DNA of 64,000 nt, from the NCBI GenBank assembly GCA_003249035.1, contig QBMK01000014.1, positions 78,603 through 142,602 on the forward strand. Direction: 5' to 3'. This document shows positions 36,087-45,471 of this stretch, piece after piece. Position numbers and translations under genes: made by a program. The first letter of the stretch is position 1. Each line of letters opens with the position of its first letter. The notes below the pieces were generated by a model. That model saw only the letters and a program-made list of their open reading frames with translations, was not told where the DNA came from and did no database searches. The DNA comes from Pseudanabaena sp. (lineage in GTDB: Bacteria; Cyanobacteriota; Cyanobacteriia; Pseudanabaenales; Pseudanabaenaceae).

Positions 36087-36854
36087 ATGTATATACAAAT
36101 CAAGAATCTCCATAAGAGCTTTCCTACCAAAAATGGACAGCTTGTTGTCTTAAAGGATATTAATATCAATATTTCTCAAGGTGAATATATTTGTGCTGTT
36201 GGAGCTTCAGGATCTGGCAAATCTACGTTATTAAGGCAGATAGCTGGGCTCGATCGCCCTACCTCTGGCGAGGTAATTGTTGACGGTCAGTTAATTAACG
36301 CTCCAGGACACGATCGCGGCATGATCTTTCAAAACTACACCCTTTATCCTTGGATGAGCGTTTTAGAAAATGCTGAATTTGGGCTTAAGTTGTTGGGTGT
36401 CCCGAAAAAGCTCCGTAAAGAACGCGCCAGTTACTATTTAGATGTTGTTGGTTTGTCCCAGTTTAGTAAAGCTTTGCCCAAGCAATTATCGGGGGGGATG
36501 AAACAACGGGTTGCGATCGCTCGGGCTCTAGCCTCTGAGCCAAAAGTTCTACTTATGGATGAACCTTTCTCAGCGTTGGACGTTCACACCAAAGAAACCA
36601 TGCATGAATTTATGATTGATCTTTGGCAGCGAACCAATATCACTATTTTTATGATTACTCACGATGTAGAGGAGTCAGTGTTTTTAGCGAACCGCATCTA
36701 CGCTCTCGGTTCGAGACCAGGCACTGTCAGAAAGGAAATCACCATCAACCTTCCCGATCGCAGTGCTTCCGTTAAAAGGCACAAGATATTTCATGATTAT
36801 CGTGACGAACTGATGGAATTATTGCGCCAACATGGGAAAGAAGTTTCCCAATAA
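36087..36854 (+). CDS. ABC transporter ATP-binding protein, predicted guanidine import
   Basis: A 255-residue ATPase with Walker A 'VGASGSGKSTLL', Q loop 'MIFQNYTLYPWMS', signature 'LSGGMKQRVAIARALA', Walker B 'VLLMDEPFSALD' and H loop 'FMITHDVEE'. 'NYTLYPWMSVLENAEFGL' is usual for the NitT/TauT subfamily. An AGGAG lies upstream of the ATG. Third gene of the riboswitch-controlled operon. A large palindrome follows about 8 bp after the stop codon. Confidence 0.93.
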   Translation: MYIQIKNLHKSFPTKNGQLVVLKDININISQGEYICAVGASGSGKSTLLRQIAGLDRPTSGEVIVDGQLINAPGHDRGMIFQNYTLYPWMSVLENAEFGLKLLGVPKKLRKERASYYLDVVGLSQFSKALPKQLSGGMKQRVAIARALASEPKVLLMDEPFSALDVHTKETMHEFMIDLWQRTNITIFMITHDVEESVFLANRIYALGSRPGTVRKEITINLPDRSASVKRHKIFHDYRDELMELLRQHGKEVSQ

Positions 36855-36861
36855 ATATAGC

Positions 36862-36916
36862 AAAACCCAAAAGATGAGTGGCGGCGCTTCGCGCCGCCAC
36901 TCATCTTTTGGGTTTT
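36862..36916. repeat. Palindrome with AAAACCCAA ends after ABC ATPase gene
   Basis: Perfect 26-bp arms: AAAACCCAAAAGATGAGTGG with core GCGGCGC-TTC-GCGCCGC. It probably terminates the importer operon. The right flank TATGTCCTAAGCAAAA is shared with the element at 19388-19503, so this may be a truncated copy. Confidence 0.82.
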
Positions 36917-36929
36917 ATGTCCTAAGCAA

Positions 36930-36990
36930 AAATCTGCACTCAAATCATTTCGGCAAGCACTATAGACGATATTGCCGATATATCTCACTA
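36930..36990 (+). pseudogene. Relic of the 3' end of an Uma2 gene
   Basis: The bases code for 'KSALKSFRQAL' and a TAG stop, against 'KSALKAFRQGL' and TAG at the end of the Uma2 gene at 28054. The similarity continues about 25 bp past the stop (ACGATATTG...TCACTAG). Everything upstream of it is missing and replaced by the palindrome at 36862. It overlaps the end of the convergent deacetylase gene. Confidence 0.65.
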
Positions 36991-37877
36991 GCGGCACGAT
37001 GCAAGAGGGAATGTCGATAAACTAGCGATCGCATGTCTTCGCAATAACCACCACCGATCACACAGGCGACGGGGAAGCGCTGAGCAGCACAGGTACTCAA
37101 AACCTGCATATCGCGCCGAAATATACCCGTATCAGTGAGAGCGAGTTTGCCAAGGCGATCGCCTATATGCGGATCTACTCCTGCATCGTAAAGCACTAAG
37201 TCGGGCTGAAATTCAGTTAATATATCTGGCAAATAAGCAGCAAGAGTGCGTAAATATTCATCATCTTCCATTCCTTCGCGCAGAGGTACATCCCGATCGC
37301 TGATTTGTTTAATCGATGGAAAATTAATCTGGCAATGCATAGAGAAAGTAAATACATTTGGCTCGTCCTGAAAAATGAGAGCCGTGCCATCGCCTTGATG
37401 CACATCCAGATCGACGATCATGATTTTTTTAACCAATCCTTCTTTTAGTAATACTCGCGAAGCGATCGCAAGATCATTAAATATACAAAATCCTGAGCCA
37501 TAGCTAGGAAAAGCATGATGAGTTCCTCCCGCTGTATTGCAAGCTAAGCCATGAGCTAAGGCTAGCCGCGCTGTTAATAATGTGCCGCCCACGGCGATTC
37601 TGGTGCGATAGGCAAGCTCTGGACTCCAAGGTAATCCGATACGGCGCTGAGCTTTCGGATCGAGATTTCCTATCCAATATGTATCCACATATTCGCGATC
37701 GTGCACCAAGGCGATCGCATCTAAATCTGGCAACTCTGGTGTAAAAAACTGCTCTGATCGCGCTACCCCATCGGCTATCAGCATCTCATAAAGCAAGCGA
37801 AACTTTTCCATCGGGAACCGATTGGTATTTGCGATCGGTGCGACATAATTGGGATGATAGATCAGTGGCAAATCCAT
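36960..37877 (-). CDS. Histone deacetylase superfamily protein
   Basis: A zinc hydrolase of the HDAC/AcuC/APAH superfamily, about 305 residues. 'NTAGGTHHAFPSYGSGFCIF' holds the active-site His-His, 'IMIVDLDVHQGDGT' the DxH metal site, 'LYDAGVDPH' the second Asp and 'VIGGGY' the Gly-rich loop. Bacterial members deacetylate small acetylamines, polyamines or acetyl-CoA synthetase; substrate unknown here. I use the ATG at 37877 ('MDLPLIYHPNYV') because the nine extra codons to 37904 overlap a hairpin. The final codons lie within the Uma2 relic, antisense. Confidence 0.88.
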   Translation of the reverse strand: MDLPLIYHPNYVAPIANTNRFPMEKFRLLYEMLIADGVARSEQFFTPELPDLDAIALVHDREYVDTYWIGNLDPKAQRRIGLPWSPELAYRTRIAVGGTLLTARLALAHGLACNTAGGTHHAFPSYGSGFCIFNDLAIASRVLLKEGLVKKIMIVDLDVHQGDGTALIFQDEPNVFTFSMHCQINFPSIKQISDRDVPLREGMEDDEYLRTLAAYLPDILTEFQPDLVLYDAGVDPHIGDRLGKLALTDTGIFRRDMQVLSTCAAQRFPVACVIGGGYCEDMRSLVYRHSLLHRAASEIYRQYRL

Positions 37878-37890
37878 AGTTCTCACCAAA

Positions 37891-37917
37891 AAAGAACCGT
37901 GCAATGCACGGTTCTTT
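37891..37917 (-). terminator. Terminator after crtQ
   Basis: Perfect 13-bp stem AAAGAACCGTGCA / TGCACGGTTCTTT around one A. It sits directly after the crtQ stop codon and before the deacetylase start. Confidence 0.75.
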
Positions 37918-37920
37918 CTT

Positions 37921-39324
37921 CTAAACTTTCGCTAACTGCTTACTCTTAATCACTTCCGCCGCACACATCTTGCCTGAAAGCGTTGCGCCTTCCATACTGT
38001 CGATGTAGTCCTGCATCGTGTAGCTACCTGCAAGGAAGAAATTCTTTACAGGTGTAGCCTGATCGGGTCGGAATGGATCTTGACCTGGAGCCTCACGATA
38101 TAGAGACTGGGCGAGTTTGACCACACTTGACCAAGTGACGTTCAGCTTGTGGGAAGAAGGGAAAATCTCATGGACTTGAGCAATCATCTTCTCAACGATC
38201 GCTTCATTGCTGAGTTTAATGTAATCATCCGCAGGCGTGATCACGACTTGCAATAAAGAACCTTCTCCTTCTTTGTAATAGTCAGTTGGGCTAGTAATCG
38301 CCAAATCGGCAAAGGTAGAGAAATCTACTTTAATGGCATAAAGTAAATTATCAATATCTGTTACCCAACCATCAAAACGAAGCTGTACAGTAATTACAGG
38401 CACTGCATCCAGCTTATAGATATTGTCAAACTGCGACCAGACACGCCATTTCTCAGGGATGATTCTCTTTACTCCAGGTACATCAGTGGCGCAGATATAC
38501 ACATCCGCTGTCACAATTTCTTCGCCATCTTCCTTACCAATGATTAAACCTGTAACGCGAGTATCATCACTTTCGCCTTCAAAAAGAACTTCGCGTACAC
38601 CACGACGCAAATGGATTTTGCCGCCTTTGGATTCAATATGTTTGACGATGGGCTTATGCAAGAAATCGTTAGGCGAACCTTCGAGCATTCTCAAAATCGA
38701 TGCTTCGGTTCTGGATGCAAAAAATTGGAAAATCGTGAGCATACATCTTGCAGAAATATTCTCGCAGTCGATGAAGCCTAAACCGTAGGCGATCGCATCC
38801 CACATCAGGTCGAGACTAGCTTGAGATCCACCCATGCCTAGAAACCAATCTTTAAAGCTGATGTTGTCGAGGGCGCGGATTTCTTTCATTGCGCCAACAT
38901 GATCGACTAAGCCGCGAATTAATGGACTTCGCCCGATCGCGATCGCATTTTGGATTTTGTCCTTCAGCGGCAATTGCCCTGTGGTCACAAATGCTTTCAG
39001 TCCATGAAAGGGTGCGCCGCCGAAGTTACGAAAATCAAGGGATGCTTGTTTACCACCTGGATTAACGAAAATATGCGTATGTTCCTTGAGGCGGAGATGC
39101 TCGAATGCGCCGGTTTTTTTCATGAGGGCAAACAGGTTGTAATAGCAGCCAAAAAACACATGCAAGCCCATCTCGATATGGTTGCCGTCTTTGTCCAGCC
39201 AACTGCTGACTTTGCCGCCAACAAAGGGTCGGGATTCAAAAAGTTCTACTTCATAGCCTTGCTCGCTAAGTTCGACTGCCGCACTCATACCCGCCAAGCC
39301 TGCACCAATAATCGCTGCTTTCAT
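37921..39324 (-). CDS. crtQ: Zeta-carotene desaturase
   Basis: A 467-residue FAD enzyme. The N-terminal dinucleotide motif is '[20 protein letters not shown]', followed by '[20 protein letters not shown]', which is diagnostic for ZDS/CrtQ rather than phytoene desaturase. '[20 protein letters not shown]' is the C-terminal FAD and carotenoid signature. It desaturates 9,9'-di-cis-zeta-carotene to prolycopene on the thylakoid or cytoplasmic membrane. Length is normal. It has its own terminator. The CruA/CruP-like gene at 12278 belongs to the same pathway. Confidence 0.94.
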   Translation of the reverse strand: MKAAIIGAGLAGMSAAVELSEQGYEVELFESRPFVGGKVSSWLDKDGNHIEMGLHVFFGCYYNLFALMKKTGAFEHLRLKEHTHIFVNPGGKQASLDFRNFGGAPFHGLKAFVTTGQLPLKDKIQNAIAIGRSPLIRGLVDHVGAMKEIRALDNISFKDWFLGMGGSQASLDLMWDAIAYGLGFIDCENISARCMLTIFQFFASRTEASILRMLEGSPNDFLHKPIVKHIESKGGKIHLRRGVREVLFEGESDDTRVTGLIIGKEDGEEIVTADVYICATDVPGVKRIIPEKWRVWSQFDNIYKLDAVPVITVQLRFDGWVTDIDNLLYAIKVDFSTFADLAITSPTDYYKEGEGSLLQVVITPADDYIKLSNEAIVEKMIAQVHEIFPSSHKLNVTWSSVVKLAQSLYREAPGQDPFRPDQATPVKNFFLAGSYTMQDYIDSMEGATLSGKMCAAEVIKSKQLAKV

Positions 39325-39454
39325 GTCTTGTTTTCTGGATCTTTACTGTCATTATGTTTGCTTAACATATTGTAATCTTGTTTGGCTTTATGGGTAATGG
39401 CTTTTAGCTGCAAGTTAGTAATGTGTATGTGAAGGATGCTTAACTACAGAACAT

Positions 39455-42185
39455 CTAATATAAATCTCTTGTTGTCACTGCTAACTGATATTTCACACCT
39501 AAAGGCTCGAATAGAGCAAAATGCTTTTCACCGCAATTAATTTTCATCTTCTCTAACTCTCGTAATTCTTGACGATCTAATGTGCCTTTGGTTTCGGCAA
39601 CAAAATAAATACGATTACAATCTTCGTGATCGAAAACCACTGCCCAGTCAGGGGTATAAGTTCCTATTGGAGTAGGTATTTTAAAAAATGATTTCGGTAT
39701 TTTAAAAAAGAACTTTACTTTTTCGTCGGCTTCACAATCCTTCGCAAATTCTCTTTCAATGTTACTTCCACCCTCAATTTGAATATAGTTAAAGACAGTT
39801 TTATCGGTTCTAGAGACTGTAAAGAGTCTGTCTAGATAGGTTTCAATTTCTTCGAGTTCAAATAATTGCATCTCATAACGTTGTCCATTAATCTGCTCAT
39901 AGCGTATTCCCTCGACCAATAGAGCATTGAGATTACGTTTGATCTCGGCTACGACATTATCGAGAAACATTTGAGGATTAATTTCTAGTTCATGGTAGCG
40001 ATCGCATCGCTTCAAAATCTCAAAAATAGTGTTGCGGGTCAAATCAACTTTGCTTTGGATGTAGCCATAGACATCAGGAATTTGATAGCGAATTTCATCA
40101 GCATATTTGATACTGGTATTTTGCAAAACTCCTTCTATGCCTTGATTAGTGAGATCTAGGCGGACTGTTTTGCTCTCTAATAGAGGGCGTTTGGTTAGGG
40201 GGACTTGATTAAAATTCTGGAGTTCAGCAACGGTTTTATCGATTAATTCTGCGGTGTCATAATTAACGGAATAGCGGGTTTTGTGGCTGATTTTTTCCCA
40301 AATTTCAAATAACAAAGGGAAGTTTTCTAGGGTTAGTTCTTTGGTTGCTTTGATTTGTTTTTTGTCTCTAATATTTTTAATGCGTCCTACAAACTTGACA
40401 CTGGTTTGTTCTTCAATTTCATTTTGCAGCGCTAGAGAAAAAATCTTCGTAGGTTTCGTTAGCGATTACGGTCAAGATATTGATTTGTTTATCCTGTACT
40501 CGCTGACCTTCGCTATTTACCGCTAAACGTAATCCGCGCCCGATTTCTTGACGCTTTCTAAGTTCAGATTTGCTTTCGTTTAAGGTGCAGATTTGGAAAA
40601 CATTGGGATTGTCCCAGCCTTCACGCAAGGCGCTATGGGAAAAGATGAATTGCAGTGGTTCTTCTAGGCTTAACAATCTTTCCTTTTCCTGCATAATCAG
40701 GCTATAGGTATCGTCATCTTTTTTGGTGTTGTTTTCTTTGCTGTCGATCCAAATATCTTTTTTGTCTTTCCCTTTGCCGACTTTATCGCTAGCAAAGTAC
40801 CCATTATGGACTTGGGTAACATTAAAGGGAATTAAATTTTGATGACCTTGTTTCGCGGATTGCTTGGCAAAAGCTTCTTCAAACCAAATTGCAAATTTGC
40901 CTTGTTCAGAGTTCCCATCGGCGGTGTAATTGCGATAGTTGGCGACTCGATCAATAAAGAATAGGGATAATACTTTGATTCCTTGCGGTTTCAGCTTTTT
41001 GACTTTTTCAAAATGAGCTTGGACGGTGCGCTCTATTTGAAATTTCATCACTTCATCGGTTAAGCCGCCTTGCGTTTCACCTTCTTTGAGGATAACGCCA
41101 TTCGCAAATTCGATTTCCCGATCGCTTACTCGTATCTCATTCAAAATAAATCCATCTTTGTAAATATCGCGCCCATTGGACTTCGCAAATAGATCATCAC
41201 CCAAGGCGATCGCTAGATCTTTTTGACTCACACCTCCTTTGTCATTAACGTAAATTGCTAATTTTACTTTGAGATTTTTCTTGCCAGCTTCAATTTTTTT
41301 GACCTGAATAAAAGCAGCGTTATAGTTACTGTCGCTAGTAATGCCATCGACTTCGATTTGTTTAACTAAGCCGAGATCGTAGGCTTGGACTGGATTTAGG
41401 GAATAGAGCAAGTTATAGAAATTGCGGTGGGTGGCGGAATAGCGCAGGGTGCAAAGGGGATTGAGTTTATGAATCGCTTGTTTTCTGACATCGGTTTCCA
41501 TGTTTTGCGGCTCGTCTATGATGGCGATCGCATTGGTGGCTTGGATATACTCGATTGGTTTTACGCCTGTTTCCCTAACAGTGTTAATAACGTTGTTATC
41601 TTTGGTGAAGCTATCGATATTGATTACCAGTACTTGAATGGCGTTAGATGTGGCAAAATTTTTCAGGCTAGTGAGATTTTTACTGTCATACATCACATAG
41701 TTAATCGGTGGACATTCGTAAAGGCTTTGAAAATGTTCATGGGTAATTTCTAAGTTTTTAACCGTGCCTTCGCGGATAGCAACACTAGGAACAACGATGA
41801 CAAATTTTTTGAAGCCGTAAACTTTGTTTAATTCGTAAATGGTACGCAGGAAAGTATAGGTTTTGCCTGTGCCTGTTTCCATTTCAATCGTGAAGTTTAA
41901 GCGGTTATATTCTGTCTTTTGATCTTCGGAATAGGAAGAAACTAAGCTTTCTGAAATTGCAATATTATTCCTTGCTTGAATAGTTTGGATATTTTGCAGA
42001 ATTTGTGATTCAGTTAACACTAAGTTGTTCCCGATCCCTTTTTCTGTATAGGCAATACTTGCGCCTTCCATTGCAAAGGAAATTTCAAAATCGCCTTTGG
42101 CTAATGGTTGCCCTTCAAAGATATCAATTACCGAACTGACCGCTTCTAGTTGATAGTCTTGAGTTGCAGAGAATTGTAATTTCAT
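39455..42185 (-). pseudogene. res: Type III restriction endonuclease subunit Res, frameshifted
   Basis: Two frames make one Res. The first (42185-40419, 588 residues) carries the SF2 helicase core: 'IEMETGTGKTYTFLRTIYEL' (Walker A), 'AIIDEPQNM' and 'RQEIGRGLRL' (motif VI). The second (40315-39455) carries the nuclease: 'YTPDWAVVF' and 'YFVAETKG' (PD...ExK). They join if one base is removed from the A6 run at about 40438-40443 (T6 on the coding strand): '...NETYEDF' then continues in a plausible frame to 'IEEQTSVKFVGRIKNIRDKK'. All motifs are intact, so the loss is recent, phase-variable, or a sequencing error. Confidence 0.85.
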
Positions 42186-42193
42186 GGGTGATT

Positions 42194-43252
42194 TTATGAG
42201 TCTTGATCTTGAGGCTTATCTTTTTTCTTGGCACTTTTCAGAGATTTTTTTACCTCTTTGTCAAAGTCAGATTCATATTCGCGATCCTGAATTACTCGAT
42301 ATTTTTCATACTCTGCTTCCGCTTTGAGTTTAGCTTCTAATTTCGATACCTTGCCTTTGTCACTCAAAATTGGATAATCGGAAAGTTGGAGAAAGTTGTC
42401 TAAAAATTTAATCCAATCTGCCATCCGCATCAATTGCTGACGTTGAGCTTTATTTTCTGCCAAATCAAGATATGCCGAAACAATCAGGTTTAATTCTTTG
42501 ATGTGATTTTCGTTGAGATAGTTTTTAGCGATCGCAATGTCTGATTTCACAATTTTGCCATCGGGCGCATTTTTCCATGTAGTCAGCCCCATGTATATTT
42601 TGGTTGCATCAGCTTCTGAGTAAATGGTTTCGGCGGCAGTTCTACCTGTGATTGCCCAATGCAGTTTATTTTGGACTGTGGCAAAAAATTCTTTGGTAAT
42701 TGCTGCATCCTTGTCATAATCGGCAGAAAGAGCATAAATATCGGTGATTTTCTGATAAAAACGCCTCTCGCTTGACCTGATTTCGCGGATACGTTCTAAT
42801 AATTCATCAAAATAATCTTTGCCAAATAGGGTTTTACCTTGCTTTAGTCGCTCATCGTCAAGGACAAAGCCTTTGATCATAAATTCTTTGAGGGTTTGGG
42901 TTGCCCATACTCGAAATTGGGTTGCTTGCAGGGAGTTAACGCGATAGCCAATCGAAATAATGGCATCAAGGTTGTAATACTGCGTTTTATAGGTTTTATC
43001 ATCGGCGGCAGTATGTTCCAAAATGGAACACACTCGATCCTCTTGCAGTTCGCCACTTTCAAAGATATTTTTAAGATGTTTGGTAATGGCGGGACGTTGT
43101 ACACCAAATAACTCCGCGATCGCTTTTTGTGTGAGCCAAACTGTCTCATCTTGTATATAAACTTCTATACGGATTGCACCGTTAGGGGTGCTATACAGTA
43201 AAATATCGTTAAATTGTGGGGTTTCATTTGACGTATCACTCATGATCATCAC
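42194..43252 (-). CDS. rhuM: RhuM family protein
   Basis: A 352-residue protein. 'DETVWLTQKAIAELFGVQRP' and 'AITKHLKNIFESGEL' form the N-terminal helix-turn-helix; 'QYYNLDAIISIGYRVNSLQA' and 'FRVWATQTLKEFMIKGF' are the family core. RhuM was first named in a Salmonella pathogenicity island and often sits inside restriction or defence loci; its function is unknown. The start lies directly after the mod stop codon; ATG near 43243 ('MSDTSNETPQF') is a likely alternative. Res begins 8 bp after its stop, so the three genes are one operon. Confidence 0.88.
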   Translation of the reverse strand: MMIMSDTSNETPQFNDILLYSTPNGAIRIEVYIQDETVWLTQKAIAELFGVQRPAITKHLKNIFESGELQEDRVCSILEHTAADDKTYKTQYYNLDAIISIGYRVNSLQATQFRVWATQTLKEFMIKGFVLDDERLKQGKTLFGKDYFDELLERIREIRSSERRFYQKITDIYALSADYDKDAAITKEFFATVQNKLHWAITGRTAAETIYSEADATKIYMGLTTWKNAPDGKIVKSDIAIAKNYLNENHIKELNLIVSAYLDLAENKAQRQQLMRMADWIKFLDNFLQLSDYPILSDKGKVSKLEAKLKAEAEYEKYRVIQDREYESDFDKEVKKSLKSAKKKDKPQDQDS

Positions 43253-45091
43253 CTAAATAATTACTAAATTAATTTCGTTTTCCTTGAGTTCTAGTTGCAG
43301 GTTACTAAGTTCAGCATCACTGGCAAAGCAGGAATTTAGGAAAATTACTTTTTGGACATTCCCCTGTAAAATCTGTTCTTTCATCTCTGGTTGAAATTTC
43401 TCGAAGCAGATCCAGAGATTACCGACCTTGTAAAAACTTTGATCTTGAATGTATTTCACCCCAAGCCCTAGACCTGTTTTCAGAAGTAGCTCTGTGAGCA
43501 TATTTTCTTGTGGACTATCTGACTTTTCGGAACTTTGGAATACTTGTAATTGTTCCAAAATTGCGTCTTTGCCTTGAATATCAGATCGCCAAATTTTGAA
43601 GTTGCTAGGCGCGAGTTTGTAAGCGTTAAATCCTAATGGTTGCCTTGTTTCTAACTCTAGTTTGCTTTCTCTTTCTGTCGTAATTTTCTCAATTACCTTG
43701 CTAATTCTCGCTTTGGTAATATCAGCGATCGTTTTGTAACCTGCTTTATAAGCCTCACTATTTTCTTCCAATTCTTCAGACATCTGTACACAAATAAATT
43801 GTCTATTCCCTCCATCTTCTTCATTGAGTTCCATTACTGCTTGTGCAGTCGTGCCGCTACCTGCGAAGAAGTCGAGAATTATTGTATCTTTTTCATTATT
43901 GTCTAATTGGCTAATAAACTCTTTAACTAAATCTATTGGTTTTGGAAAGTCAAAATAATCTGCGCCACCAAATAACTCTCTAAGTTCTCTAGTTGCTTGC
44001 GTATTAAATGCTGTATTTAATATGGATGATTTGCCAGTAAATTCACTGATTAAATCTGCTTGAAACTTTTTTCTGCGTGGTCTTCCTGTTGGTGATTTAG
44101 GAAATATTACTTCACCATTTTTAATAAATTCAGTCATACGTTTGGGTTCATAACGCCAACCTGTTACAGGGCATCCGTAATTAATACCTGTTTCGGGGTC
44201 TATCACATCGTAATGTAAATTCGGACGTTGGTCTTTTGTCGCTAATCCAATCATATTGTCACTCATCCAAACACCTCTTGGGTCATTATCTGGATTTGAA
44301 TATTTATCCATATCTTTATCTGCACCGCGAATTTTTCCATCCGCATTTTTTGAATAGACGATAATATATTCATGGTCAACTGACGCGCCATTTTTAGAGC
44401 GACTATCTACATTTTGCCGTCTTTTCCAAATAAAAGATGATATAAAGTTCTCTTCTCCAAAAACCTCATCACAAATCAACTTGAGATTACTAGCCTCATT
44501 ATCATCAATCGAAATAAAAATTACCCCATCTTCCCTTAACAAATTCCGCGCCAAATACAAACGAGGATACATCATCGACAGCCAAACCGAATGAAAACGC
44601 CCATTCTCCCGATTATTCCTTTGCCAAAGATCCTGCTTATTCAAAAAGCCATTCTCATCCGTAATCCCCGTGCGCTTGTTAAACTCATCTGATCGCTCAG
44701 AATAATCATCAGGATACACAAAACTATCATTACCCGTGTTGTATGGCGGATCGATATAAATCATCTTGATCTTGCCAAAATAAGACTTCTGCAAAACCCG
44801 CAAAACCTCTAAATTTTCGCCTTCAATAAACACATTTTGCGTAGAACCAAAATTTACACTGCCACTGCGATCGGGCGTTAATGTCGCCGTCGTCTGCTTT
44901 TGGATCTCGCGCCGCGCCTCACTTTTCCCCGCCCAAGACAACTCATAATGCTCATTTTGGACAAAGACCTCTTCGCCTAAAATTTCCTTTAAGCGTTGTA
45001 GATCAATCTTATCCTCAGCGAAAATATCTGGAAAAAGTGCCTTAAGATGTACTAATTTCTCTGGCATAACATCTAAAGACTTACCATCCAT
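43253..45091 (-). CDS. mod: Type III DNA-methyltransferase subunit Mod
   Basis: A beta-class N6-adenine methyltransferase of 612 residues. Motif IV is 'MIYIDPPYNTGNDSFVYPDD' and the SAM motif I near the C-terminus is 'ILDFFAGSGTTAQAVMELN'. The order of IV before I is typical of type III Mod. Segments between hold the target recognition region ('WKRRQNVDSRSKNGASVDHE' onward). It would methylate one strand of an asymmetric site. Intact, so methylation may continue although Res is frameshifted. First gene of mod-rhuM-res. Confidence 0.93.
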   Translation of the reverse strand: MDGKSLDVMPEKLVHLKALFPDIFAEDKIDLQRLKEILGEEVFVQNEHYELSWAGKSEARREIQKQTTATLTPDRSGSVNFGSTQNVFIEGENLEVLRVLQKSYFGKIKMIYIDPPYNTGNDSFVYPDDYSERSDEFNKRTGITDENGFLNKQDLWQRNNRENGRFHSVWLSMMYPRLYLARNLLREDGVIFISIDDNEASNLKLICDEVFGEENFISSFIWKRRQNVDSRSKNGASVDHEYIIVYSKNADGKIRGADKDMDKYSNPDNDPRGVWMSDNMIGLATKDQRPNLHYDVIDPETGINYGCPVTGWRYEPKRMTEFIKNGEVIFPKSPTGRPRRKKFQADLISEFTGKSSILNTAFNTQATRELRELFGGADYFDFPKPIDLVKEFISQLDNNEKDTIILDFFAGSGTTAQAVMELNEEDGGNRQFICVQMSEELEENSEAYKAGYKTIADITKARISKVIEKITTERESKLELETRQPLGFNAYKLAPSNFKIWRSDIQGKDAILEQLQVFQSSEKSDSPQENMLTELLLKTGLGLGVKYIQDQSFYKVGNLWICFEKFQPEMKEQILQGNVQKVIFLNSCFASDAELSNLQLELKENEINLVII

Positions 45092-45199
45092 ATGCTTAGC
45101 TGATTTAATTTCAATGAAAACTTTGTAGTAAATTGCAACCTATAAGACTAAGGATTATAGCAAAATAAGCGATTTTTTACTAAATAAAGTGATCGCCAT

Positions 45200-45337
45200 A
45201 TGCCAGAATTTCCACAAACCAAAAAACAACTTAGACAGGCATTGCTCCCCCAACGCCACCAAATTCCTTATGAAATTTGGCAACAAAAAAGTCAATCACT
45301 ATGCGATCGCCTGATAAGCACGATCGCGAATCTATAG
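45200..45337 (+). pseudogene. N-terminal fragment of 5-formyltetrahydrofolate cyclo-ligase
   Basis: A 45-codon frame from ATG to TAG reads 'MPEFPQTKKQLRQALLPQRH', then 'YEIWQQKSQSLCDRLIST'. This resembles the first fifth of 5-formyl-THF cyclo-ligase (about 190 residues), including the 'KKxLRxxLLxxR' start and 'WxxKSxxL' segment. The ATP-binding and catalytic parts are missing, so it is a relic. The remainder of the 45092-45471 gap holds nothing further that I recognise besides the aspA promoter region. Confidence 0.5.
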
Positions 45338-45471
45338 CATTACTTTCAAATTTATATGTTCAATAGCGATCACAAATCTTTAGTCCAAATAAATGAATTT
45401 AATCTCGACTTGCCAAGTTAACATTAATCTATAAATCAATATCTAACAAAACTGTCGATCACAAGATTCCT

